From NCBI GenBank assembly GCA_022606425.2, contig JAHDVF020000053.1, positions 1,116,001 to 1,180,000 of the forward strand: 64,000 bases of DNA. The letters run 5' to 3'. The position numbers were made by a program, and so were the translations under genes. Shown piece by piece: positions 20,728 through 31,182 of the stretch (within the stretch, counting starts at the first letter, position 1; each line of letters begins with the position of its first letter). Under the pieces are notes generated by a model. It ran no database searches. It saw only the letters and a list, made by a program, of their open reading frames with translations, and was not told where the DNA came from. The stretch comes from Lepidostoma basale. Taxonomy: Eukaryota > Arthropoda > Insecta > Trichoptera > Lepidostomatidae.

Positions 20728-21840
20728 ATAACTAACTAACTAACTAACCATCACGCCATCTCCCCGAAAGGGAAGGCAGAAAGATAGGACTGCCACACTT
20801 TTCTTTCCGGACATATTTCTCTCGATTCCTCAACATTCATACATCGTGTCATGCACGCGCGTCGATTTCTCTGACTCCTCACGTGGCCGACATTCAATAT
20901 TTGATTTATTTGATCGTACCACGTTTTCCTCGGTCTTCCTCTTTTTCTGGTTCCATTTACATCATTAAATATATTTTAATTTTTTTACCATTCTTTCTTT
21001 ATCTTAATGATCCTTTCATTATTTTGTTCATGACACCATCATTCGCACCGCATTCACTTCTTATATTTTCATTCGACACTCTATCATACACAGAGTATCC
21101 AGACATTCGTCTCATCTACTCTCTCACTTCTACTGCATTTATTCTACTTTCATCCTTGTTTTGCCGGTTCTATGCTTCGCTTCCATACATGAGGGTCGGT
21201 AGAAGAACACCATTGTGCACTGCCATTCTAGCTTTTTTGGACAGGTTTTTGTTTACGATGACAACTTTAAGTGCACCATTCACTTTGTTGCCTGCCTCAA
21301 CCCTTCTTTCAATATCCCTCTCCACTCGCCCATCTCTTGTAAACATACTACCTAAATACACGAACTCAACTACTTGCTCCAAGTTTTCACCATTCACGCT
21401 AATGTTGCAGGCTGTCATGGTTTCTTCCTTTTCAAAAATCATTACCTTGGACTTATTTACATTCATCATCAGATCATTTCGCATGCATACCTCATACATA
21501 CAATTCACCAGGACTTGTAGTTCATGCTCGTTGTCTGCAAGTAGGACAGCGTCATCCGCATATAAGAGACAGCTTACTGACACTCCGCTCATTTTGGCAC
21601 CTACATCCATCCCTTTCAGCTCTTTCATACACTTGTACATATATAAATTAAATAACCACGGGGAAATAACGCAACCCTGTTTGACACCTTTATTGATATC
21701 AAACCAGGCTGTAAGATCTCCATTTACTCGGACACTTGCAGTGCTTTCCGTGTATAGCGACTTAATTACCGTGATCAGTTTTGTACTTATTCCAAATTCA
21801 GACAATATTTTCCACAATTTTTCTCTATTTATATTTATAA
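20728..21840 (-). mobile_element. TTAG-tailed LINE, longest copy with RT domain
   Basis: A 215-codon minus-strand frame (21170-21817) covers reverse-transcriptase motifs: KGVKQGCVISPWLFNLYM (motif B) and CLLYADDAVLLADNEHELQV (motif C, catalytic YADD). The thumb and linker follow (VYLGSMFTRDGRVERDIERR). Downstream coding to 20,740 is frameshifted and ends at the TTAG tail. It is 5'-truncated inside the RT domain; no endonuclease domain is present. Confidence 0.9.
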
Positions 21841-22659
21841 AACAAAATATAATAAAACAATTGTATATTTATATGTAAAAAATGTTTTGAATAATATTTT
21901 TATTTTGTCCAAACATTAAATAAATATAGAGGATAAAACCGTATTTTATATTTTCCTTTCAAATTAAAGATCTTTAGATTGGACGCTTTTAAATTACATT
22001 CCTTGTGTTTTATTATATTCATATATTCGATTTCATACAGGAATATAGAGGGAGGTTTTTCGACATTCATACCTAAATGGCTATTTTAAACATTATTAGA
22101 GCCAAGTCGCCTCGGAGGTCGACATATTTCGTGATAGAGTTGCCTCAGGGATGCAATATCAATCTTATAATTCTTTCTAATTCTTACTCTTTAGGTTTTT
22201 TTATGCTTCTCTTATAAATTCTTATTATGTAATTGTAAACGATCTGCAATTATATGTCTGTAATGTTTGTGATTTTTATTTAAAAAAATGAAATTAGGGG
22301 ATCGTGCACATTTTTTTAACGAATCTCTGTTTGCCTATTATAACCTCTCCATGCAAACCTTCCTAGTCGTGGGGTTATTGAATACATGGTCAGATAGCGT
22401 ATGATCTCATGCTTGAGGGTCATTTATAATTTCTCAAATATTTTCAGATTATGTCAAAATTTGGACTACCAGTGTCATCTATTAGGGTATACAAAAAATA
22501 ATAATTTATCGGCAAATTAGATGTTTTACCAATTGAAAAATGATGTTTCGTAAATGTCATTCATATCTAAATATTCGAAAGGTTTAAGGCGTTGCAATGA
22601 ATGGAACCAGCTTACATATTGGAACTCTGTATCACGAAGAGACTGAATATGGGGCAATT
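21841..22659. other. Unassigned intronic stretch
   Basis: No recognised element or exon. Confidence 0.35.
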
Positions 22660-22850
22660 TATATTGCAATCAGGAGTTTCTTCTGTGATGGGCATATCTG
22701 AGCAGAAACGCTGTCCTCGCACAAATTAAGGCAACCGAACCTGCACTGTTATTGGCCCTTACGCCTGGAATAATCTTCCCTCATGCCTCAATGACATTGA
22801 GAGCCCGTCAGAGTTAACTCTCCCTTTCCTATGATGGGTATCTTATACAC
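22660..22850 (+). mobile_element. Non-LTR element C-terminal scrap
   Basis: Codes for TCTVIGPYAWNNLPSCLNDI then ESPSELT, the typical C-terminal 'YxWNxLP' signature of CR1/Rex-like LINE polyproteins. Only ~60 codons are recognisable. Confidence 0.5.
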
Positions 22851-24308
22851 GTTGCTTCTAACAACCATCAATATATTTATAAATATAATAAATACAAGGT
22901 TAAGATTTTAGATATTCCTCCACAATACATTAACGCATTGATTTTAAAAATAATATTAATAATACTCAGAATTTATCGGGTACATCGGAGGTATTTTGTC
23001 CGAACATCGGAAACAAATGCGTGTATAAACAGCGCTGTGAGTGCGCGATACTATATTCGCATCTCACTCTTGCATACTTCACTGTGGAAGCGCGAGGAGC
23101 TCAATGTTCTCACTGCCGCCGGCAGTAGCTCTCGGATTTGCAACCAGAGTGGACCTATGCCCGTTCCGTGAGCGTTGCCAGATGTTTTTTTTATGTTTTC
23201 AGCAAATAAATCTCAATTTTTATCATTTTCGACTTTAATTATAATTAATTAAGGGGATTAGCAATGAATGTTCTTATTTTTCCGGTTTAAAATCACTAAT
23301 TTTTGATCGGGTACCACCCAACACCGGAACGCGCGTTTTTATTTCAGCACCGTAAGGGAAAGGTTAAGATCGAGACTTAAAACGTTCAGATCTGTGTTTC
23401 TACTTCAAGCCCTACGTTTACTAAATATTTGGTCTATCACTAGATTTTAACGTGGAGCATTTTTACAGCACCTGTAAGATGATTAATCCATACAAAATGC
23501 CGCTTTACATATTATTTAATTTATTATTATTATTAACCCTGTTTGACGCTTTTAAAGAAATCTAACCAAAAACTGACGCCAAATCTAACCAAAAAGCCCC
23601 GTTTATTTTAACTATATTTATATTTTTGTTCATACAATATAACGAATAGAAGAATCTTTGGATATAAGAATTTACTGACGAAAAAAATATATTTCGATTA
23701 AAGTTAATAACAAATCATACGTAACAATAATAAAAAAATAAACGATGAAATAATTATGAACTTTCGTTATAAAGGCGGATTGTATACTTTTCGTTTATAT
23801 CTCTTTAATCCGTGCATCAAGCTATCCATCATATAACTTAATATTTCTCCCATTAAATGTGTGCGTAATGAGAAGTGATTTGAGCAATTATCAACTAAAT
23901 GTATAGACCTTTACATCCAACATGAGTGGAAACCCGATCAACGCTCTGAACAGTCAGTTTTAAGACAGGTCAAGTAATCAGACGGAGGCTATTTAAACCT
24001 AGTTAAAAGATAATACGAACTATCTATCAGTTATGCGGAACTCAAACGTTTATCAACCTTTGATAAACGTTTGAGTTCCGCAACAACTTTGGCCTAATAT
24101 TATAATAATATATCCGGTTACGCTTCTAGTTAAGAAACTTTTATGCTTAGAATATAAATCTCTTATAAAATAATAATTTCTAGATAAACTCATAAGTGTT
24201 AATGGTGAGTTTATTCTCAAAGTGCATAATGAATAATTAAAAAATGTCGTTTCGTATTTGAAACATACATATCGAAAGAGATTTTCATGATTCAAATTCG
24301 CTTTAACG
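22851..24308. other. Unassigned stretch (1.46 kb)
   Basis: Nothing recognised. 22990-23180 is GC-richer (tcactgccgccggcagtagc) with open frames on the plus strand but no family or splice-bounded exon. An inverted pair aactcaaacgtttatcaac / tgataaacgtttgagttcc lies at 24040-24080. Confidence 0.4.
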
Positions 24309-25000
24309 AAAGTAAACTAACTAACTAACTAACTAGCCATCACGCCGTCTCCACGAAGGGGTAGGCAGAAAGAATGGACTGCCACACTTTTCTTTCCTGA
24401 CATATTTCTCTCGCTTCCTCAACATTCATACATCGTGTCATGCACGCGCGTCGATTTCTCTGACTCCTCACATGGCCGACATTCAATATTTTATTTATTT
24501 GATCGTGCCACGTTTTCCTCGGTCTTCCGCTTTTTCTGGTTCCATTTACATCATTAACGTAGAATTTTTTTACCATTCTTTCTTCATTCATTCTTTCAAT
24601 ATGTCCAAACCATCTTAATGATCCTTTCATTATTTTGTTCATGACACCATCATTCGCACCGCATTCACTTCTTATATTTTCATTCGGCACTCTATCATAC
24701 ACAGAGTATCTACACATTCTTCTAAGAGATCTCATTTCAACTGCATTTATTCTACTTTCATCCTTCTTTTGCCAGTTCCATGCTTCGCTTCCATACATAA
24801 GGGTCGGTAGAAGAACACCATTGTGCACTGCCATTCTAGCTTTTTTTGATAGGTTTTTGTTTGCGATGACAACTTTAAGTGCATCATTCACTTTGTTGCC
24901 TGCCCCAACCCTTCTTTCAATATCCCTCTCCACTCGCCCATCTCTTGTAAACATACTACCTAAATACACGAACTCAACTACTTGCTCCAAATTTTCACCA
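24309..25000 (-). mobile_element. TTAG-tailed LINE, intact C-terminal frame
   Basis: A 216-codon minus-strand frame (24340-24990) runs without break from VEFVYLGSMFTRDGR to AYPFVETA, then the (ttag)n tail at 24309-24335. This is one of the two best coding copies. It is fused head-to-head at 25000/25001 to a second copy. Confidence 0.85.
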
Positions 25001-25124
25001 TGATACGATGTATGAATGTTGAGGAAGCGAGAGAAATATGTCAGGAAAGAAAAGTGTGGCAGTCCATTCTTTCTGCCTACCCCTTCGGGGAGACGGCGTG
25101 ATGGTTAGTTAGTTAGTTAGTTAG
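25001..25124 (+). mobile_element. TTAG-tailed LINE, inverted partner copy
   Basis: Starts in the CMNVEEAREICQERKVWQS region and ends with its own ttagttagttagttag tail. With the preceding minus copy it makes an inverted pair with tails on both outer ends. Confidence 0.8.
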
Positions 25125-25125
25125 A

Positions 25126-25530
25126 TTAAGGCGTTAGTAGGTAGGTACTGCTGAATTCCATAATGACGATTTTTTTATGAATTAAAACACTGTTTTCTAT
25201 CACTTTTGATTTTATTTTTCTCAACATGTGCGATGTTCTCGGCCGATCTGGCGTTCCTTTCACGCATAGATGTTGGCTGATTGTTTGCCAAAGTAGTCGT
25301 GTCGAATTTAGCCACCAAACGTCGGAGAGTCGACTTTGAAGGGCCACCGCGTCGTCAACATGTTTCGCAACATGTTTTGAATGCTTTACACCTTCATCAT
25401 CAGGAGAACGGCATAAAATGTTTATATCGTTCACCTGACGATGAAAGGTGTAAAAATTTCGAAACATGTCGAGAAAAATATAAACTCAAACGTGGAAAAA
25501 CAGAGTTTTAATTCATAAAAAGTTCAAGCG
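25126..25530. repeat. Inverted-dimer repeat, hammerhead-like family E
   Basis: Arms: tttatgaattaaaac-type sequence on the left (25170) and its complement on the right (25508). Each arm carries a core: minus strand CTGATGA-T-GAA...TTC-AAAACATGTTG (25369-25403) and plus strand CTGACGA-T-GAAA...TTTC-GAAACATGTC (25435-25470). Plus-strand cagtcgtgtcg-like and catgtttcgcaacatgtttt sequences between them suggest a further partial copy. Confidence 0.65.
25429..25476 (+). ncRNA. Hammerhead-like ribozyme candidate, intact core
   Basis: All core bases are present: CTGACGA (25435-25441), stem II GAAA/TTTC with a 10-nt loop after a single T, GAAA (25461-25464), C-AT-G, then T and C17 (25470). Flanks give a short stem I: TTCAC with GAGAA (four of five pairs). 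Stem III is only A-U and C-G, as in Penelope-type hammerheads thought to act as dimers. Activity unproven. Confidence 0.45.
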
Positions 25531-25639
25531 ATTTTTAATCATGGAAATCTCTCCTCAAACTTGAATGAATTATATATTTTTGGAACCAGGCATTATGGTG
25601 AAACCTTTAGAAAACGATGATCTGTATAATATTTACAAG

Positions 25640-25912
25640 GCTCTCAGGCTATCTGTGCATGTCACATTGAGCAGACATGTACACAGAAAATGCCATTACC
25701 GCGGGCACCTAAAACGATCTAGAAAGGGTGGGTCCTGGTGGAAAAAGGAAGGTGGGCAGGCCAAGGCTATAATGGTAACATGAAATTAGGAGGGAAGTCA
25801 CTCATTTGCTACAAATACAGAATTAGATGAACGTAGCGAGAATAGGAGGAATTGAAGACGAGGATTAATGGAGAAAGTTCTATATGAGCTGCAAGGCCAT
25901 CAAAGAAGAAGA
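25640..25912 (+). mobile_element. LINE 3' end, low-confidence
   Basis: Decayed frame with GHLKRSRKGGSWW, then MEKVLYELQGHQ before aagaagaagaagacgaa. The W.K.LYE..GH ending plus GAA tail is typical of RTE-like LINE 3' ends. Confidence 0.4.
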
Positions 25913-26039
25913 AGACGAATTTTATATTCATTTATAGCTATATTTCCAATGTAACATGATTAAAATGAATTGCGTAAAACAAAATAAGGAATTGTTTGAG
26001 GATCATGTTTAGAATATACACATTTAAGTGGAATAAATA

Positions 26040-26340
26040 TGGAATTGAACAATATTTTTATATTTTGTAAAAAACCCTTTATTAAAAATAGAAAGAAAAA
26101 AATTCTAAAGAGCCCCTTCATCAGTTTAGTTTAATATTATATAAAAAAAAATTCTTTAAACAAAATTTATCATGAATGTGATAAGTTTTGACAGTTATTC
26201 ATGATAAAAGTTGTTTAAATATTTATTTTGTATATATTATATTAAACTAACTTGATGAAGGGCTTCTGTGTCACTTAATATATTTGTGTTAAAGGTTTAT
26301 AATTTATTTTTCTATTTTACATGAAGTGTTGTATTTAAAA
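26040..26340. repeat. Palindromic repeat with half hammerhead cores
   Basis: Inverted arms around 26,170: agccccttcatcagtttag on the left, ctaacttgatgaagggct on the right. The minus strand has a perfect CTGATGA (26119-26125), but the GAAA half is not recognisable, so it is at best a decayed relative. Confidence 0.45.
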
Positions 26341-26434
26341 TAGTTTTTTTTGTTCAATTATGAATCCGCAATACAAAGATATTGTGAACATAGAAGAATA
26401 AATAAAGAGTTTAAAATATACAAATTTTACTTAC

Positions 26435-26532
26435 TTGAAGCAGGAAGAGAACAATTCTGTAGCTTATCATGGCAGTCGCACTCAGATGAACATTACTACA
26501 GAAGGGCTTTTTGTGTATAATCTCAGGATTTG
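26435..26532 (-). CDS. Lkr: Leucokinin receptor exon: extracellular loop 2 to TM5
   Basis: A 98-nt exon (2 bases + 32 codons) is bounded by a TTTTTTTTCCAG acceptor and a GTAAGT donor. It encodes NPEIIHKKPFCSNVHLSA then MISYRIVLFLLQ. The Cys in KPFC is the expected loop-2 partner of the TM3 Cys; the aromatic/hydrophobic run begins TM5. Only the frame matching the upstream exon's single trailing base is open: the other two frames meet TGA. It ends in phase 0, so the next exon should continue TM5; it was not found between 1 and 26,400. Confidence 0.83.
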
Positions 26533-26827
26533 CTGGAAAAAAAATACTAATTCAAATCTTACTTAAAACATTTTATTAACAAACTTAATTAAGTTTTCGA
26601 GCCATTTGAAATACAGCTAATTCACGTTTATTACCAAATTACGTTTGTTTTAATCTTAATGGTTTTCACTTAAAATGTGCGTTATTTAACTTTTAAACTG
26701 TTTAAATCGCATGGTTTTAGAAGACAAAATTATTTTAATTTTTCTTAAAGAGTTTCAAAACTCTGGCTCTACAGTCCTGGGTGGAACTCGGCCACCTCAA
26801 AAATGTTTCCAAAATGTTATTAAATAT

Positions 26828-26875
26828 TAATATGATGTATTTCGAAGATGACCTTTATCCTCAGGTATATAAATA
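26828..26875 (-). ncRNA. Hammerhead-like candidate in an Lkr intron flank
   Basis: Minus strand: CTGAGGA (26858-26864), T, AAG-GTCAT-CTT stem, C, GAAA (26840-26843), TACA mini-loop, then T and C17 (26834). Flanks tatttatat and atattaata give an AT-rich stem I of about eight pairs with an offset next to the core. All invariant core bases are present. A mutated relative is at 27795-27835. Confidence 0.42.
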
Positions 26876-27124
26876 CCATGAATAAACTAAAAGTACAGAA
26901 AGACTTACAAAGTAAATTACCATACGAGTATTATGACTTATTCTTAGATTATAATAAATTACAATAGATATATTTAGGAAAAAACGTACAAAGTTAAGAA
27001 GATATATTTTTAAAGCATAAATTATAATTTAAATGGTATGAATATATTATTTAAATTATGATTATTATAAATAAATTATTATTTAAATGGTATATATAAT
27101 TTTATGGTATAAATTATTATATAA

Positions 27125-27325
27125 ATGGAAAACGTGGCACGATCAAATAAATCAAATATTGAATGTCGCCCATGTGAGGAGTCAGAGAAGTCGACGCGCG
27201 TGCATGACACGATGTTGAGAAATCGACAGACATATGTCAGGAAAAAAAAGTGTGGCAGTTCAATCTTTTTGCCTACCCCTTCGAGGAGACGGCGTGGTGG
27301 TTAGTTAGTAAGTTAGTTTTTTAAA
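27125..27325 (+). mobile_element. TTAG-tailed LINE, short 3' fragment
   Basis: Starts at RKTWHDQINQILNV, is damaged by a deletion after the RACMTR region, and ends ggttagttagtaagttag. It sits in the 1.5-kb Lkr intron, in sense opposite to the gene. Confidence 0.8.
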
Positions 27326-27794
27326 TGGTTAAAGGTACAATAAATTTGGAAAGTTGAAAAGGTATGTAAAAAAAAGGGAGGAATCTGGTTATTAATATTA
27401 TTTTCTCCTAATTCCACAGATTTTATGATGTCTGTCTATTAGAGTTCGTTAAGCTAGGTACTGTCATTAATTGTATATAGAAATGTCATTTCTTTTATAT
27501 CAAATATATGGTCGGATTAGAACTCAGTGATTGGTTTGAATACCATTTCTCCCAAGCTCCCAACCCCACCAATAAGATCGATAATAAAACTTTTTTTTTA
27601 TTGATTAGGTTCGTTTATGTAATAAGTTTACCATTTTTTAATTGATTTATTCTGTTTAATAGATGCATAATTATTTTGTATTACAAATGTGATTATTATA
27701 TTTTGCCTTCAATCCGTTAGCACACTCAAATCATTATGGTACCTATGTTTATTTTATAAGCATTTCTATTATTTTATATTTAGTTATATTTACA

Positions 27795-27835
27795 CCTAAG
27801 GATGGAGGTCATCTCTAAAATATGTTATATAAAAT
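27795..27835 (+). repeat. Decayed relative of the 26,850 hammerhead-like motif
   Basis: CAC-CTAAGGA-T-GGAGGTCATCTC-TAAAATATGT aligns with the 26,834-26,864 motif, with GAAA changed to AAAA-like sequence and CTGAGGA to CTAAGGA. Confidence 0.4.
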
Positions 27836-28027
27836 ATTTGATAAACAGTTGATATTAACTGTGTACCATAAACGCTCCACCAAATTAACAATTTAATTCT
27901 ATAATTTTCATGCCTGAACCACCAACGAAATAAATATTTTAGTTGAGATAGAACTGTATATTAGTGTCATCTGGACGACGGATAAAATCAAGCTATTTAT
28001 CAAAAGAAAATGAACAATTGGCCTTAC

Positions 28028-28149
28028 CCAAGTCGCTCTCCTCCACGATTATGACTCGGAGCGCTACAGCCATAGGGGTCGCTACAGCCGCCCCCGCTAG
28101 CCAAATACCCCCGATAATTAGCTTGGCCACTAATTTCGAAGGCTTTGCG
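28028..28149 (-). CDS. Lkr: Leucokinin receptor exon: TM4
   Basis: A 122-nt exon (1 + 40 codons + 1 base) has an excellent acceptor (T-rich tract, TTTTCAG) and a GTAAGG donor. It encodes AKPSKLVAKLIIGGIW and continues through ATPMAVALRV. The Trp in GGIW is the conserved TM4 residue (4.50) and the Pro in ATP lies near the TM4 extracellular end. Phase fits both neighbouring exons; the donor must be used after GACTTGG to keep the downstream frame. The Drosophila receptor, as recalled, has a very similar K.IIGGIW segment. This GC-rich 40-codon block stands out sharply from its AT-rich intron surroundings. Confidence 0.87.
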
Positions 28150-28219
28150 CTGAAAATAAGAAATAAATTAGAAAATTCCACTTTTTAGTTATTTTAAGCT
28201 GTTTATTTACGACGGTGAG

Positions 28220-28670
28220 ATAATAAATATAATTATACATCTGATACAGGAATTAAATTAACACAATAAATAAAATAAGTACATGCTTTTCAAGAAATTT
28301 AATGGTTGATACAACATTTTATTCTCAAAACACTTTTACTGGTTTTTATACCGCTTTTTTGTCAAAACCAACCGGTTTCACTCCCACCGTTACAAAATAG
28401 CTTATTTTATAATCCTGACGAAGTTCAAAACCGGTTGGTTTTGACAAAAATAAAGTGGTATAAAAACTAGTAAGTGTGTTTTTAAATTTATTTTTAATAA
28501 TGCCACACCACATATTATGTGCATCACATACTTCCTTTATAATTTGAAAAAATTTGGAAAAGAGATCATTTTACTTTTAAGTGTTGTTTATACATATTTG
28601 GCGTTATAAATATTCTACATCTGATATACGAATTAAATCAACACGATTAATACAATAATGTTATAGTTTT
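28220..28670. repeat. Inverted repeat, hammerhead-like family F
   Basis: Outer inverted/direct similarity (acatctgata.a.gaattaaat at 28238 and 28618) and inner arms ttttgtcaaaaccaaccgg / ccggttggttttgacaaaa. Plus strand has CTGACGA (28418-28424) and ...AAAACCGGTTGG; the complementary arm keeps GAAACCGGTTGG. Stem II is not recognisable. Confidence 0.5.
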
Positions 28671-28673
28671 CAA

Positions 28674-29110
28674 TTAATTTAGTTGTATTATGAATGGTTC
28701 TATCTTTGGGTTAATAAAATGATGTATTAACGCCTCAAATACATTCGCAGGTGTAGATAAAATTGCTACTGGTCGATAATTTTCAACACATGATTTTGTG
28801 CCTTTCTTGAAAACTAGAGAGATTTTAGAAATCTTCCAAAGTTCCGGAAAGACACCCGTTTGTAGCGATCGATTAAATATGTTTAATCTTTGAGATGATA
28901 ATATGTGGAATTTGTACAGTAGTCTTTGTAGATGATCGTCAGAGTTTGCTATTAGCACCGCATCATCTGCATAGCATATTATATCTATTTTTTTGCTTCG
29001 CATTGTGTAACCCAGGTCCATTGATTTGACTTCTTCAATAATCTTATCCATAATTATTAAATAGGAATGGGCTTAAGCTTTCTCCTTGTCTAATGCCTAC
29101 AGCAGCTGGG
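28674..29110 (-). mobile_element. Chimera of two LINE RT fragments
   Basis: One minus-strand frame fuses two sources. 28885-29110 has IDIICYADDAVLIANSDDHL (RT motif C of an RTE-like element). 28680-28880 has LQTGVFPELWKISKISLVFK and CVENYRPVAILS (RT motif 1 region of a Jockey/CR1-type element). The order is biologically wrong for one RT, so this is a junction of two insertions. Confidence 0.75.
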
Positions 29111-29179
29111 ATTTCTCTTGAGAGCTCATTTTTTATCTTAATGCGCATTGTTACTGTTAAGATTATTAATTGCTTTGAT

Positions 29180-29460
29180 GATAGGTAGTGTACGTTTCTA
29201 CAAGAGTGTCAATAACATCTTCTATTCGAAAGTTGGATAACATCATCCGTTCACCTTTTTTGTGGTCTTCCTATTCTACTTCTTTTGTTACAAGACCTCC
29301 AATTTAAGATTCTTGGTGACCACCTAAGCTCATCCTGTCTCACCACGTGCCCCGCCCAATGCCATTTTAGCTTTGCTGTTATTTCAGAAATATCAGTTAC
29401 CTTTGTTCGACGTCTTATCTCCTCATTTATAATTTTATCACGGTATTATGTATTGTCATT
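29180..29460 (-). mobile_element. RTE-like LINE C-terminal fragment
   Basis: Minus strand encodes NEEIRRRTKVTDISEITAKL, KWHWAGHVVRQDELRW, SRIGRPQKR and a stop. Same type as 41925-42350 but a separate, older copy. Confidence 0.7.
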
Positions 29461-29934
29461 ATTCTTGATAAAATATTTTTTTTTCTTGATTTAGAGAACA
29501 CAATATTAAAGTAATTTATTATATAGAAAGGTCTAGAATTGCTAGAAGAAAACAAAGCTGGTAAAAGGAACAGCCTTCTAGGAAACGATAATCAAAAGAA
29601 CGTGTGTTAGATACAAACAATGTTAGCTTCAGTCATTCATTGAAACGTCTTTTATTTCCGTCTCTCCTTAAAAAAAAACGTTTTTCTTTTCTGTGATCCT
29701 ACTTGATCTCAACAATTGGATACTGACTTGTATTATAAGCATCGTTCGATAAGTCGGTCAAAGGAAATAATAAAATACTCCCAGTGAATTTTATAAGATT
29801 ACAAATAAATTGAAAAATGAGATGTACCAATCTGAATAAAAGTTTTCATTTGATATCTTAAAGAGTAGCTTGATTCTTTGTGATTCTTGAAATGTAACAA
29901 AATTAATTTAACGGAGAAAATAGTAGTTATTTCC

Positions 29935-30075
29935 GATTTAATTTACTTATTTACCATTACGCCGTTTCTCCAAAGGGGTAGGCAGAAATAATGGACCGCC
30001 ACACTGTTTTCCCTGACATACTTCTCTCGATTCCCTAATATTCATACGTAGTTTCATGCACGCAGGGCCGTCAAT
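29935..30075 (-). mobile_element. TTAG-tailed LINE 3' scrap
   Basis: Minus-strand last ~130 bp (ggcggtccattatttctgcc, ggagaaacggcgtaatgg) with the tail reduced to taaataagt. Confidence 0.65.
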
Positions 30076-30424
30076 ATGACGTATGAAGCACTGAATTTGT
30101 AGTTTGAGATTTTTTAAATAAATTAATTACATGAATATGTTTTTTGAACGCCCGTTTATTTTATTAATTTATTCTACTAATTTCATTGGGGCTACAAAAC
30201 AAAACTAACAAACAGTTTACTTTTAACGCTTATGAAGCTCCTCTTGAAGCAAAAAATCAGTTGATACAGAATACAAAATAAAGTGTGTTAAAATCAGTTT
30301 TTCATTAACTTTTTATGTAATTTAAATCGAGGATTTTCAACTGATTGCTGTCGCCTTAATAATAATTTTAAAATATCATTAGATATACAATACATAATTA
30401 TGTTTCGAATTCTTGGTGACCAGT

Positions 30425-30990
30425 ATTTTCAAGTTTTAATTTATTTTTTTTAAAAACCCAATTGGGTTATATGGTTACATTTTTAGATTTTACTATTAAT
30501 TATGTATTGTTTCAGATATTTTTTGTATTGAGTTGTAGTGAGATTGCTTGTGGCTTTTGGTAGTTCATTGTAAAGTTTCAGTCCATTGTTCAATATCCTT
30601 GATTGTCCTGTCTTAGTTCGTGCAATCGGCAAGTGATATCTGTCACAGTTCCTGGTCCAGTGTCTGTGAATGTCTGAATTTTAAGTTAATTTGTAGCTGC
30701 TGTCTGTTGTATTTTCTATGGTCACTCTGTGTACAATTTTTAAGGTCTTATATTTGGTCAGGTCTGATATATCCATTTGTTTTGTTTGTCTGTAAACTTG
30801 TATGGTTGGGGTAAGGTAATCAATGTTATTTGTTAATTTTATTATTTTATTTTGTTGTCTTTGGAGTCTGGAGATGTCCTTTTGGTTTCTTGTCCCCCAG
30901 AAGGGAATCATATATGTCAGTCGGTTTTTTTACATATGCTTCGTACATCATAACTTTTTCCCTTCTTGGTATGTAATTCTGTATTTTGTG
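30425..30990 (-). mobile_element. CR1/Rex-like LINE C-terminus
   Basis: Minus-strand frame: FWGTRNQKDISRLQRQQNKI, IQVYRQTKQMDISDLTKYKT, LKIVHRV; after one stop it continues NSDIHRHWTRNCDRYHLP, NNGLKLYNELPKA, QYKKYLKQYIINSKI and the natural stop. One premature stop; 5'-truncated. Confidence 0.7.
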
Positions 30991-31055
30991 GAAGAGGGAG
31001 TATAGCGATTGTTATAGTTGGTATGCAAACATGCAATTCACACAATCAAATACAT

Positions 31056-31180
31056 CAGGGATGGCGAACCTATGGCACGCGTGCCACAGGTGGCACGCGA
31101 GACGATTTTGCATGGCACGCGAATGAAGAGAAAAAAATAAGTGATTATACAAAAAACTCAAAAAAGTATTGGAAATAGTT
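31056..31180 (+). mobile_element. hAT transposon 5' terminus (fragment)
   Basis: CAGGGATGGCGAACC is a typical hAT terminal inverted repeat, followed by repeated GGCACGCG/CGTGCC motifs usual for hAT subterminal regions. The element breaks off at the S1 insertion; the other end is not seen. Confidence 0.6.
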
Positions 31181-31182
31181 TA

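Noticed and set aside
20883..21878. 331-codon plus-strand frame as a gene
   Set aside because: It is the antisense of a LINE reverse-transcriptase frame with recognisable YADD and motif B on the minus strand; the Ser/Leu/Phe-rich plus translation has no family.
1..26400. TM5-TM7 exons of the receptor downstream
   Set aside because: No minus-strand CWLP or NPxxY-type exon with splice sites was seen; GC-rich patches at 5632, 10015 and 23100 give no receptor-like frame.
28022..28034. Exon B ending at GACTTG instead of GACTTGG
   Set aside because: With that boundary the next exon would be read in a frame containing TGA; only the one-base-longer exon keeps the downstream frame open through KPFC and TM5.
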